In this document: positions 17,336 to 25,359 of the stretch, one piece after another | Numbering within the stretch: position 1 is the first letter of the stretch | How the letters are laid out: each line of letters begins with the position of its first letter | Origin: Clostridiales bacterium | Lineage (GTDB): Bacteria; Bacillota; Clostridia; Saccharofermentanales; Saccharofermentanaceae | Assembly: GCA_017529925.1 (NCBI GenBank) | Contig: JAFXMZ010000031.1 | Coordinates: 38,061-102,060, forward strand | Direction: 5' to 3' | Length of the DNA: 64,000 nucleotides | Notes under the pieces: model-generated | The model's database searches: none | Told to the model about the DNA's origin: nothing | What the model saw: the letters and a program-made list of their open reading frames with translations, nothing else | Position numbers and translations under genes: made by a program

Positions 17336-18398
17336 TGTCGACATCGAAAAGAAGCTCGGGGATATGACCCTCAGATGCAGATTCAATACCGGAGAGGGAA
17401 GGTTCGCCCTCCTCGGAGCGTCGGGCTGCGGGAAGACCACGACACTCAGGCTCATCGCAGGGATAATGACTCCCGACAGGGGAAGGATCACTCTCGGAGA
17501 CAGGGTCCTTTTCGATTCGAAAAAAAAGATCAACATACCTGCCAGAAAGAGGAATATCGGATATCTGTTTCAGGATCATGCGCTGTTTCCGAACATGACC
17601 GCGTATCAGAATATAATGTGCCGTGCAAAGGACAGGGACTATGCTGAAAGCCTGATCGAAAAGTTCGATCTTCAAGGGGTGAAGGACAGATATCCTTCAA
17701 AGCTGTCGGGCGGTGAGAGCCAGAGGACAGCGATAGCGAGGATGCTGTCGACAAAGCCGGAGATGATCCTGCTCGACGAGCCTTTCTGTTCTCTGGACAA
17801 TTACCTGAAGACAGTGGCGGAACGGGAGATCGCTGAGGTGCTCGATGAATTCGAAGGACCTGCCATGCTCGTTTCGCACGACAGGAATGAAGTCTACAGA
17901 TTCGCCGACACGATCGGTGTTATGGAGGCAGGTTCGGTAACAGCTGTCCTGTCAAAAAAAGAATTCTTTGACCTTCCCGGAAGTGCTTATTCGGCAAGGC
18001 TCACGGGATGTAAGAACATATCTGCGCTGCAGACGGAAGGCGGAACCGTCAGAGCCTGCGACTGGGGGATCACACTCGGGACTGCTGAAAGTCTTTCACT
18101 TTCCGGGGATATGAGATATGCGGGATACCGTGCGCATTTTTTCGATTTTGTCAGCGCGGAGGATGCGGCAGCTGACGACGATGCTCACATCATTGAATGC
18201 GAAACGGTCAGGGTGACTGAGGATGCGTTCTCGATGATAGTCCTGTTCAGGTCAAAGGGGAACACGTCGTCATCGCGGGACAGTATGATGACATGGATAA
18301 CGGGAACGGAAAAATGGCATGAGATAAAGGATGAAGTGACATCCGGAAGATTCTTCCTCCGTTGGAAGAAGGATAAGCTGATGTTTTTCGACAGGTGA
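17325..18398 (+). CDS. modC: Molybdate ABC transporter ATPase
   Basis: This 357-residue ATPase has Walker A (GASGCGKTT, near residue 32), signature LSGGESQR (near 126), Walker B (MILLDEP, near 147) and switch His (LVSHD, near 185). It starts with GTG (17325), with AAGGAGG at 17311-17317 inside modB. The C-terminal region of about 130 residues lies where ModC proteins usually carry a TOBE (molybdate-sensing) domain, but its sequence is divergent. It energises molybdate uptake for the formate dehydrogenase cofactor. Confidence 0.92.
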   Translation: MELNVDIEKKLGDMTLRCRFNTGEGRFALLGASGCGKTTTLRLIAGIMTPDRGRITLGDRVLFDSKKKINIPARKRNIGYLFQDHALFPNMTAYQNIMCRAKDRDYAESLIEKFDLQGVKDRYPSKLSGGESQRTAIARMLSTKPEMILLDEPFCSLDNYLKTVAEREIAEVLDEFEGPAMLVSHDRNEVYRFADTIGVMEAGSVTAVLSKKEFFDLPGSAYSARLTGCKNISALQTEGGTVRACDWGITLGTAESLSLSGDMRYAGYRAHFFDFVSAEDAAADDDAHIIECETVRVTEDAFSMIVLFRSKGNTSSSRDSMMTWITGTEKWHEIKDEVTSGRFFLRWKKDKLMFFDR

Positions 18399-18402
18399 AA
18401 AG

Positions 18403-19371
18403 ATGTTAGAGGACAGCTTTGGAAGAAAGATCGAATATCTTAGAGTATCGCTGACCGACAGATGCAATCTGCGGTGCAGGTACTGCATGCCCGCGGAAGG
18501 TATCGATAAGCTGAGACATGAGGATATACTGACGCTCGAAGAGATCGAACGGATCACGCGTATCCTCGTTGCCGGCGGCGTAAGGAAGGTTCGTTTCACG
18601 GGAGGCGAGCCGCTGATCAGGAAAGGCATGACGGATCTCGTAAGACGCATTTCCTCCCTCGACGAAAAGCCGGCCGTCTTTATGACCACGAACGGAACTC
18701 TCCTTGAGGAGTATATCGATGCTCTTGCCGCCGCAGGCCTTAAGGGGGTCAACATAAGCCTTGATACACTGTCGGATCAGTGCTTCGAAGAGATCACTGG
18801 AAAGGATATGCTCCCTGCCGTAAGAAGATCGATCGCGAAGGCTGCTGAAAAAGGGCTTGAGGTCAGGCTCAACACGGTCCTCATAAAGGGCATCAATGAC
18901 AATGAGGCTGAACTTCTTGCCCTGATCTCAAAGGATATCGATGTCAGCGTAAGGTTCATAGAGCTGATGCCGATAGGGTGTGCATCAGCTCTCGAAGGGA
19001 TAGGAACAGACGATCTGATAAGAAGATTTGATGCGAGGTTCGGGAAACATATAGAGGTCGAAGACGGGGCAGTCTCTTCAGGGCCTGCGAGATATGTAAG
19101 ATATCCGGGGTTTAAAGGGAAGACGGGATTCATAAGCCCGCTGTCGCACAGTTTCTGCCGGACATGCAACAGACTGAGACTGACATCGGACGGAAAGATA
19201 AAGCCATGTCTGTGTTCACCCGTTTATCTCGATGTAAGGAAGCTGATGAGGGAAGACGCAGATGACGACATGATAAGGGATGAGATAAGGAAGATAATAC
19301 TCGGCAAGCCTTCCGGGCACGATCTGACAAAGACTTCGGTGGCAGACGAAATGCCGAGGATAGGAGGATAA
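18403..19371 (+). CDS. moaA: GTP 3',8-cyclase (radical SAM)
   Basis: This 322-residue radical SAM enzyme starts molybdenum cofactor synthesis by rearranging GTP. The SAM cluster is Cys21, Cys25 and Cys28 (CNLRCRYC). The second, GTP-binding 4Fe-4S cluster is CRTC ... CLC near residues 250-270. The protein ends in Gly-Gly (MPRIGG), the conserved C-terminal tail needed for MoaA activity. It follows modC by 4 nt. Together with moaC it supplies cyclic pyranopterin phosphate. Confidence 0.96.
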   Translation: MLEDSFGRKIEYLRVSLTDRCNLRCRYCMPAEGIDKLRHEDILTLEEIERITRILVAGGVRKVRFTGGEPLIRKGMTDLVRRISSLDEKPAVFMTTNGTLLEEYIDALAAAGLKGVNISLDTLSDQCFEEITGKDMLPAVRRSIAKAAEKGLEVRLNTVLIKGINDNEAELLALISKDIDVSVRFIELMPIGCASALEGIGTDDLIRRFDARFGKHIEVEDGAVSSGPARYVRYPGFKGKTGFISPLSHSFCRTCNRLRLTSDGKIKPCLCSPVYLDVRKLMREDADDDMIRDEIRKIILGKPSGHDLTKTSVADEMPRIGG

Positions 19372-19372
19372 C

Positions 19373-20290
19373 ATGGGAAGAGTAGAAGCTGTATGCATCA
19401 GTCCTGAAAAGGGAACAGTCAAGAAGGACATAGGAAGCTGTCTGCTGAAAGAGGATCACGGTCTTGAGAATGATGCTCATGCCGGATCTGCAAGACAGGT
19501 CAGCCTTCTGTCAAAAGAAAGCGTCGATGCTTTCAGGGAAAGGACGGAAGGCAGGGTCGATCTTCCCGCGGGGGTCTTCGGAGAGAATCTCCTGATCAGC
19601 GGATTTGACTTTAGGACGAATCCCGTAGGAACCCGGTTCGGGATAGGCAATGTTGTTCTCGAGATAACATCGATAGGCAAGAAATGCCACTCCGGGTGCG
19701 AGATCATGAAAAAGACCGGCGACTGTATAATGCCGAGGGAAGGCGTATTTGCAAGAGTAGTCAGGGGCGGGACCGTCACAAAAGGGGATGAGGTCATCCT
19801 CGTGAGCATTCCGTACAGCGCTGCCGTTCTCACGGCATCCGACAGGTCGTATGAAGGGAAAAGGGAGGACTTGAGCGGCCCTGCGATAAGGGAGATCCTT
19901 GTTCAGAGAGGGTACCGGATCACGGATACCGTGCTGGTGTCCGATGACCGTGACATGATAGAAAGAGAACTTAAGAGGATATGTGATGAGGGGAAGACCG
20001 ATGTGATCTTTACTACCGGAGGAACGGGCTTTTCGCCGAGGGATAATATGCCGGAGGCCACGAAGGCAATAGCCGATAAGGATGTCCCCGGGATCTCGGA
20101 AGCGATAAGGTCGATGAGCATGAAGATCACGCCGAACGCGATGCTGTCAAGAGCCGTGAGCGTCATCAGGGGAAAGACCCTGATAATCAATCTGCCGGGA
20201 AGTCCGAAGGCGGTGAAGGAGTGCCTGGAGTTCGTCCTTCCGCCTCTCTCCCACGGCCTCGGGATAATGAGGGGAGAGCAGGACGGATAA
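19373..20290 (+). CDS. MOSC-MogA fusion, molybdopterin adenylyltransferase with MOSC domain
   Basis: This 305-residue fusion has a MOSC domain at about residues 1-142 (GKKCHSGCEIMKKTGDC with the conserved Cys; MPREGVFARV) and a MogA/MoaB domain at about 146-305 (AVLTASDRSYEG; TTGGTGFSPRDN; LPGSPKAV). MogA activates molybdopterin with AMP. MOSC domains bind cofactor or carry sulfur. It starts 1 nt after moaA and ends the cofactor operon. The joint MOSC-MogA architecture is seen in some clostridia. No moaD or moaE gene is found in the window. Confidence 0.92.
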   Translation: MGRVEAVCISPEKGTVKKDIGSCLLKEDHGLENDAHAGSARQVSLLSKESVDAFRERTEGRVDLPAGVFGENLLISGFDFRTNPVGTRFGIGNVVLEITSIGKKCHSGCEIMKKTGDCIMPREGVFARVVRGGTVTKGDEVILVSIPYSAAVLTASDRSYEGKREDLSGPAIREILVQRGYRITDTVLVSDDRDMIERELKRICDEGKTDVIFTTGGTGFSPRDNMPEATKAIADKDVPGISEAIRSMSMKITPNAMLSRAVSVIRGKTLIINLPGSPKAVKECLEFVLPPLSHGLGIMRGEQDG

Positions 20291-20327
20291 GCCTCCAAAG
20301 TGATGCCGGGGACCGGATGAGAAATAA

Positions 20328-20356
20328 TTGTCCTTTTTGCCTTATTACTCTATAAT
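20328..20356 (+). promoter_or_regulatory. Sigma-A type promoter of the RsbW-like gene
   Basis: TTGTCC (20328-20333) and TATAAT (20351-20356) are separated by exactly 17 bp. The start of transcription would be near 20363, about 45 nt before the predicted start codon at 20408. Confidence 0.75.
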
Positions 20357-20407
20357 ATGAGATGGATCTGAGTATCCCCGATCATGGACGAGAGGAGGGC
20401 ATGTCTT

Positions 20408-20815
20408 TTGAAGTGGATCGTTACAGATGCGGATGTTTCCGAGATGGATAAGGTCAATGAGCTTATCGGGCAGGTTGCAGAAGAGAAGCCCGTTCCGCCC
20501 AAGCCACTGATGCAGATCATGCTCGCAGTCGAGGAGCTCTTTGTAAATGTTGCCCACTATGCATATGACGGCAAACCGGGGAAGGTCAAGATCGGAGCGG
20601 GGATAGAATCAGCGCCCGCCGCCATGAAGATAATCATCGAGGATATGGGCAAGCCTTTCGATCCGCTTGCCAAGGAAGAGGCAGACGTCACGCTCAGCGC
20701 GGATGAGAGACCTATAGGAGGACTCGGGATATTCCTTGTCAGGAAGACAATGGATGATGTCAGATATGAACGTGACGGTGATACAAACAGGCTTACGATC
20801 AGGAAGCTGATCTGA
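20408..20815 (+). CDS. RsbW-like anti-sigma / ATP-binding protein
   Basis: This is a stand-alone HATPase_c_2 domain of 135 residues. The N box VEELFVNVAHYAY, G1 box EDMGKPFDP and G2 box GGLGIFLVRKTMD are intact, so it should bind ATP. Such proteins are serine kinases of partner-switching systems that hold a sigma factor or phosphorylate a STAS protein. No sigma factor or STAS gene is adjacent; a STAS gene lies at 55461. An in-frame ATG at 20384 has no ribosome site, whereas GAGGAGG (20392-20398) lies 9 nt before the TTG at 20408, which I take as the start. Confidence 0.82.
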   Translation: MKWIVTDADVSEMDKVNELIGQVAEEKPVPPKPLMQIMLAVEELFVNVAHYAYDGKPGKVKIGAGIESAPAAMKIIIEDMGKPFDPLAKEEADVTLSADERPIGGLGIFLVRKTMDDVRYERDGDTNRLTIRKLI

Positions 20816-20849
20816 TATAAAAGGAATACGGGATAAGGGGAGAAGGAAA

Positions 20850-21767
20850 ATGAAATTTGCAAGTCTTACATGCCCTAACTGCAGCGGACAGATCGTTAAG
20901 GACGGCGACAAGTTCGTATGTGCGAGCTGCGGTGCGGCATTCGTTCCCGACTATGACGACGCCGACGTGGAATATGAGAAGCTCCTGACCGAAGAGGAAA
21001 GGAGCGCCAGGGACCTCGAGCATAAGAAGGAACTCCTTGAGACGAAGTACAAGCTCGAGGAGGAAGCCCAGCTCAGGAGAGAGCAGAGGCTGAAGACCGA
21101 GCAGAGGAAGAAGGCTGTAAAGAAATTTATCAGCGGAAGGATAAGCGCCCTCATCGTCCTTGCGATATTTGCGTTGATCGGTTATGGTTCATACAAGGTA
21201 ATGAAGTCCATGGTCGGCAATTTGGATAAGTTTACGGATATCGCGAAGAAGACCGAGGAGACAAAGCCTGATTATGAAATATCCGCGGACGATCTCACCG
21301 ACGACTTCCTCACAGATGCCGTATCGAGTTCCATGAAGAAGTTCAAGAATGACAGGAACGAGGCTCTGAATACATATAATGACGGATGGGAGAATTATGA
21401 TCCCATATCGGTCGAGTATATGGGTTCGTGGCTCATAACTGCCGAGGATGGCAACAGGTTCGTGACCATAATGAAGATCACATATATGCGCCGTGAGAAC
21501 GGAAATCTGTCCTTTTATTACGACACGAGGGAGCTCCGCAATATAACCGTTACTGAAGGTGGCAGTGTCACGAGCGACTATGTCTCTCATGATCCTGATA
21601 AGAGAGGTACGATCGCAGGATGGCCTTTCGACATGTATGAGGATTATGACCAGTGCTATCTCGAGCAGATCAAGGCATTTGAATCTGACCACAAGGTAAC
21701 TAAGGTTGATTATTCTCCTGCCGAGACGATCATCAATTACGAGACTGAAAGTACGGCACAGGAGTAA
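20850..21767 (+). CDS. Zinc-ribbon membrane protein of unknown function
   Basis: This 305-residue protein starts with a zinc ribbon (CPNC ... CASCG, residues 8-30). A charged coiled-coil region rich in Glu, Lys and Arg follows (about 45-92), then one membrane helix (about 95-115) and an outer C-terminal domain of about 180 residues with no motif I know. The ribosome site AGGGGAGAAGG is strong. It is followed 4 nt later by a second membrane protein, so the two probably work together. Function unknown. Confidence 0.75.
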   Translation: MKFASLTCPNCSGQIVKDGDKFVCASCGAAFVPDYDDADVEYEKLLTEEERSARDLEHKKELLETKYKLEEEAQLRREQRLKTEQRKKAVKKFISGRISALIVLAIFALIGYGSYKVMKSMVGNLDKFTDIAKKTEETKPDYEISADDLTDDFLTDAVSSSMKKFKNDRNEALNTYNDGWENYDPISVEYMGSWLITAEDGNRFVTIMKITYMRRENGNLSFYYDTRELRNITVTEGGSVTSDYVSHDPDKRGTIAGWPFDMYEDYDQCYLEQIKAFESDHKVTKVDYSPAETIINYETESTAQE

Positions 21768-21771
21768 AGAC

Positions 21772-22233
21772 ATGGGCAGAAAGACATTTTACGGACTGGC
21801 CACGGCGGTCTCATGCATTTTTATGGCGATATGCGTTTTCCTGCCGTACATAGTCATTAACTGGGGCGGTCTGAGCGTCCTCGAGGGCGTGAAGGAGGAG
21901 ACATACAGTCTCTGGGGTACATTTAAGGGCTTTGTCATACTCGGTCTGGCTGTAGCTGAACTGGCCACGGTCTTTATGGGACTGAAGAACAGGACGGCTA
22001 TGGTCGCTGCCGCGGAGGCCGTCTTTACCGGATATACACTTGCCAAGGATGCGATGACGCAGGATTATTCCGCCTTCCAGATGAGCGGGCTCAACAACCT
22101 TATGGGAGAGCTCTATGGAACAAAGGGCGGCGATGTGACGATGGAATTCGGTTTCGGATTTTATCTTATGATAGTCGCACTCATACTTATGGTATTCTTC
22201 GGTGTGGCATATACGATAATCGAAGACTACTGA
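21772..22233 (+). CDS. Four-helix membrane protein
   Basis: This 153-residue protein has four predicted membrane helices (about 7-27, 46-68, 72-90 and 128-150). A Gly-rich stretch (LYGTKGGDVTMEFGFGFYL) precedes the last helix. The in-frame codons upstream of 21772 were rejected, because GGAG at 21761-21764 points to the ATG at 21772. It is probably co-transcribed with the zinc-ribbon protein. I do not recognise the family. Confidence 0.7.
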   Translation: MGRKTFYGLATAVSCIFMAICVFLPYIVINWGGLSVLEGVKEETYSLWGTFKGFVILGLAVAELATVFMGLKNRTAMVAAAEAVFTGYTLAKDAMTQDYSAFQMSGLNNLMGELYGTKGGDVTMEFGFGFYLMIVALILMVFFGVAYTIIEDY

Positions 22234-22292
22234 CACCCCTTACGATGAGCTTTTCGGGATGACAGGGGAATATTGACCGGAGGAATTGCCAG

Positions 22293-22994
22293 ATGAACGA
22301 TAAGACACCGAGGATACTTGTTGCCGAGGACGACCAGGCCATCAATGATATGATCTACGAGGCCCTGAGGAAGCATGGATATGAAGTCGTCCAGGCTTTT
22401 TCGGGAACTGAGGGTATGCTCAATTTCAAATCTGACAGGTTCGATCTGGTCATCCTGGATCTGATGATGCCCGGAATGTCCGGCGAATCGCTGACGAAGA
22501 GCATAAGGGAGATCTCGAATGTTCCGATAATAGTTTCATCGGCGAAATGCTCCACCGATTCCAAAGTGGACCTTCTCGCCATGGGCGCTGACGATTTCCT
22601 CGGGAAGCCCTTTGAGATAAAGGAGCTTATCGCGAGGGTCGACGTGCAGCTGCGCCGTCTGTCATATGCGGACGAGAAGCCCGAAGAGGTCAAGATACTC
22701 GAGTTCAAGGACCTTGTCCTTAACAAGGATACTTTCGAGGCTGATCTGTGCGGAAAGGAGCTGTCTCTCACAAGGCAGGAGTTCAAGATACTGGAGCTCT
22801 TCATGCTCCATCCGACCAAGGTTTTCTCGAAGCAGGAGATCTATGAATATGCCTGGAACGATTTCTATATCGGCGAGGATAAGACGATCAATGTCCACAT
22901 AAGTAATATAAGATCGAAAATGAAAAAGATCACCGACGATGAGTATATCGATACAATCTGGGGCATCGGATTCAGGCTTGCGAGGCCGAAGTAA
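22293..22994 (+). CDS. OmpR/PhoB-type response regulator
   Basis: This 233-residue regulator has a receiver domain at residues 6-120 (Asp13/Asp14, phospho-acceptor Asp56 in LDLMMPG, Lys near 106 in GKPFE). A winged helix at about 135-230 includes LTRQEFKILELF and the recognition-helix segment VHISNIRSKM. A GGAGG-type ribosome site precedes it. Its likely partner kinase is encoded at 26163, beyond an ABC exporter operon, so the pair is split by the transporter genes and by repeat array B. A role in bacteriocin or antibiotic self-protection is inferred. Confidence 0.93.
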   Translation: MNDKTPRILVAEDDQAINDMIYEALRKHGYEVVQAFSGTEGMLNFKSDRFDLVILDLMMPGMSGESLTKSIREISNVPIIVSSAKCSTDSKVDLLAMGADDFLGKPFEIKELIARVDVQLRRLSYADEKPEEVKILEFKDLVLNKDTFEADLCGKELSLTRQEFKILELFMLHPTKVFSKQEIYEYAWNDFYIGEDKTINVHISNIRSKMKKITDDEYIDTIWGIGFRLARPK

Positions 22995-23028
22995 AGGCTT
23001 CGTGCTGATACCCACCGCTGTTTTACCC

Positions 23029-23284
23029 CCCGGGTATACTTTTTTCCCTTTTTTTACGATTTAGTACACCGAAAATGGCGCGCCGGTATACTATTTTTCG
23101 ATTTTTTGCGATTTAGTACACCGAAAAGGCCAAATCGGTGTACTATTTTTCGATTTTTTAAAAATAGGTATACCGGATCCTCGATTTTGGTATACTATTT
23201 TTCAAATAATAAAGAAATAGTATACCGAAGGTGTCGTTTCGGTATACTATTTTTGCATTTCTGCTGTTTTAGTATACTGGGACC
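23029..23284. repeat. GTATAC ladder array B (10 sites, alternating 30/22 bp)
   Basis: Sites start at 23034, 23064, 23086, 23116, 23138, 23168, 23190, 23220, 23242 and 23272. The distances are 30, 22, 30, 22, 30, 22, 30, 22 and 30 bp. Seven sites are GTATAC, two (23064, 23116) are GTACAC and one (23138) is GTGTAC. GTACAC at 23116 and GTGTAC at 23138 are reverse complements in one 22-bp pair. The 52-bp units share an A/T-rich TATTTTTCGATTTTTT-like part and a CGAAAA part. At 23215-23252 two 15-bp arms (AAATAGTATACCGAA and its complement) match perfectly around 8 nt. It opens with CCCGGGTATACT and ends GTATACTGGGACC. Function unknown. Confidence 0.93.
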
Positions 23285-23320
23285 CGTATCCTCACTGTCC
23301 CGGGTGCGTGTCAAGTGACT

Positions 23321-23357
23321 GGTCATATGATCCATCCTTTTTGCGGATCATTTGACC
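23321..23357. promoter_or_regulatory. 13-bp inverted repeat upstream of the ABC exporter operon
   Basis: GGTCATATGATCC (23321-23333) and GGATCATTTGACC (23345-23357) are inverted with one mismatch around an 11-nt loop. No T-run follows, so it is not a simple terminator. It lies about 75 bp before the -10 element of the exporter operon and could be an operator or an RNA hairpin. Confidence 0.5.
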
Positions 23358-23431
23358 GCGATGCTCCTGTTGAGACGTTCCCCTTTAATATTTCTTTAAC
23401 TTTTGTTGTCGATGAATGAATAAATCGCCCA

Positions 23432-23437
23432 TATAAT
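23432..23437 (+). promoter_or_regulatory. Probable -10 element of the exporter operon
   Basis: TATAAT at 23432-23437 lies 31 nt before the predicted start codon at 23469. The -35 region is weak (TTGTCG at 23406-23411 with 20-bp spacing), which would fit an activated promoter. A start codon at 23436 can be ruled out if this element is used. Confidence 0.5.
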
Positions 23438-23468
23438 GGCACTATCAAAGAAAGGACGGAATGTTCAG

Positions 23469-24389
23469 ATGGAAGAATTATTGCTCGAGACAAAAGGTCT
23501 GACCAAGAAGTATAAGAGCGTATCGGCAGTAGATAACGTCGATATCCATATCAAGAAAGGTTCGATCTACGGACTCATCGGAAAGAACGGTGCCGGTAAG
23601 ACAACTATAATGAAGATGCTGGCAGGACTTGCCAATCCCACGAGCGGCTCGTTCAATTATGTCGGATTCGACGGAAGTGCGGATCAGGCATTTGCAAGGA
23701 TAGGCGCACTCATAGAGGCTCCCGCCATCCAGCCGAATCTTTCGGCATATGACAATCTCAAGATAAAGTGCCTGGCCTATAACATAGGCGATAAGGAATA
23801 TATAATGAACAAGCTCGAGCTCGTCGGACTTGGCAAAGTCGGAAAGAAGAAGGCCGGCAAGTTCTCTCTCGGAATGAAGCAGCGCCTCGGCATAGCTCTT
23901 GCTCTTGTCGGAGAGCCCGATCTTCTCCTTCTCGATGAGCCGATCAACGGTCTCGATCCCCAGGGTATCGTAGAGATAAGAGAGATGATCCTGAAGCTCA
24001 ACAGGGAGAACGGCATCACGATACTTATCTCCAGCCACATCCTTGAGGAGCTTTCAAAGATAGCTACCGATTACGCTATCATCAACAACGGAAAGATCAT
24101 CGAGGAATCCACGAGCGAGGAGCTCAAGCTCAAGTGCCGCGACAAGGTCGTCATCAAGGCGGCGGAGACATCGGGTATCGTGCCCGTACTTGATTCCCTC
24201 GGCTATACCGATTATCAGGTAATGGATGCAAATACGATCTATATATTCGAGAGACTGGGTGAGACATCAGCCCTTAACATGGAAATAGGAAAAGCAGGGA
24301 TACCGATCGATTCGATCGGAGTTGAGTCGTCAGACCTCGAGGAATACTTCCTCAAGGTCACGGGAACCGTCGGCGGTGACCTGATCTGA
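23469..24389 (+). CDS. ABC transporter ATPase, bacitracin/lantibiotic-export type
   Basis: This 307-residue ATPase has Walker A (GKNGAGKTT, near residue 40), signature SLGMKQR (near 136), Walker B (LLLLDEP, near 155) and a His switch (ISSHILEE, near 190). The family is that of BcrA and lantibiotic immunity ATPases (LanF). It works with the two permeases that follow to move peptide antibiotics away from the membrane. An upstream ATG at 23436 lies inside the -10 element and was rejected. The gene is separated from the regulator gene at 22293 by array B. Confidence 0.9.
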   Translation: MEELLLETKGLTKKYKSVSAVDNVDIHIKKGSIYGLIGKNGAGKTTIMKMLAGLANPTSGSFNYVGFDGSADQAFARIGALIEAPAIQPNLSAYDNLKIKCLAYNIGDKEYIMNKLELVGLGKVGKKKAGKFSLGMKQRLGIALALVGEPDLLLLDEPINGLDPQGIVEIREMILKLNRENGITILISSHILEELSKIATDYAIINNGKIIEESTSEELKLKCRDKVVIKAAETSGIVPVLDSLGYTDYQVMDANTIYIFERLGETSALNMEIGKAGIPIDSIGVESSDLEEYFLKVTGTVGGDLI

Positions 24390-24405
24390 AGGGAGTGTGA
24401 GAGGT

Positions 24406-25356
24406 ATGTTATTTAATTTTGCAAGATCAGAGGCTTACAGAGCCTTAAAGATGAAGTGTGTATGGATCCTCGCGATAGTATTGTTCGCATTATGCGTTAT
24501 TACAGGTTTCACATACACAAAGATCAGCACATTCAACATGATGGGTGTAGAGGATGAAGAACTCGAGCAGGTCATGGAGGATGCCGACTATGAGAAGGCA
24601 ATGGACATTTCCGTTAATGTTGATGCAAATAACAATAACGGTGAGCCTTCCGAGACAGGCATCCAGACAGGAGTCACCGGAGCACAGGTCGACAGCTTTT
24701 CAGACCTTTTCGGTGAGGGTATGCTCTACAAGTCTACAGTAGCCAAGATGTTCAAGATGAACGTTACCGGAATGAATGCGTTCCTCATTATGGCGATCTT
24801 CGCGGGACTGTTCGCCGGAGATGTATATTCAACGGGCGTTAACAAGAACAACCTCAAGGGCATGAACCATAAGGGTCACGTACTTGCGGCACGCGTACTT
24901 GTCATAGCTGTATATGCTCTGTTCATACAGATCCTTATGTATGCATTCTCGGCACTGACGATGGCATGGTGGGCAAAGAGCCTCAGGTTCGGCTTCTCGT
25001 CAGGATTCGTTGTATATTTCCTCGTTACTTATCTCGGACTCCTGGCATTCTCCGTAATAGTATTCGCCATAGCGAGCGTTACGAGGAGCAAGGCAGCAGC
25101 TATCGCAGTCGGCGTGGTCATCTCCCAGGGGATCCTTACGCTCCTGTCTCTTGCGGTCAACCATCTTATCAATAAGACGCTCGGTTGGGCTGATCACTTC
25201 GCTCTTTCGGATTATATGCTCACGGCAAATATCCAGGGACTCAGCGTTTCTGACAGTACAGGTGATATAATCAGAGTTGCGGTGATAGCGGCGATCTACC
25301 TTGTGGTCGGATATGGTATAGCTCTCATCGTATCTAAAAAGAGGGATGTTGCCTGA
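24406..25356 (+). CDS. ABC transporter permease (LanE/BcrB-like)
   Basis: This 316-residue permease starts with a cytoplasmic FARSEAYRALK segment and a first helix at about 18-40. An outer loop of about 90 residues is followed by five helices from about 125 to the end, as in ABC-2 family permeases of bacteriocin immunity systems. A GTG at 24397 is also in frame, but GGGAG spacing favours the ATG at 24406. It overlaps functionally with the permease encoded 4 nt downstream; the two probably form the membrane pore as a heterodimer. Confidence 0.82.
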   Translation: MLFNFARSEAYRALKMKCVWILAIVLFALCVITGFTYTKISTFNMMGVEDEELEQVMEDADYEKAMDISVNVDANNNNGEPSETGIQTGVTGAQVDSFSDLFGEGMLYKSTVAKMFKMNVTGMNAFLIMAIFAGLFAGDVYSTGVNKNNLKGMNHKGHVLAARVLVIAVYALFIQILMYAFSALTMAWWAKSLRFGFSSGFVVYFLVTYLGLLAFSVIVFAIASVTRSKAAAIAVGVVISQGILTLLSLAVNHLINKTLGWADHFALSDYMLTANIQGLSVSDSTGDIIRVAVIAAIYLVVGYGIALIVSKKRDVA

Positions 25357-25359
25357 CGG

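Noticed and set aside
23029..23284. CRISPR array
   Set aside because: The conserved unit is only a 6-10 nt palindrome with two alternating spacings. There is no 23-40 nt repeat, no unique spacers of constant type and no cas gene nearby.
23106..23318. Small open frame across array B
   Set aside because: It runs through the ladder, is low in complexity, has no ribosome site and overlaps the repeats exactly, so it is a by-product of the A/T-rich array.
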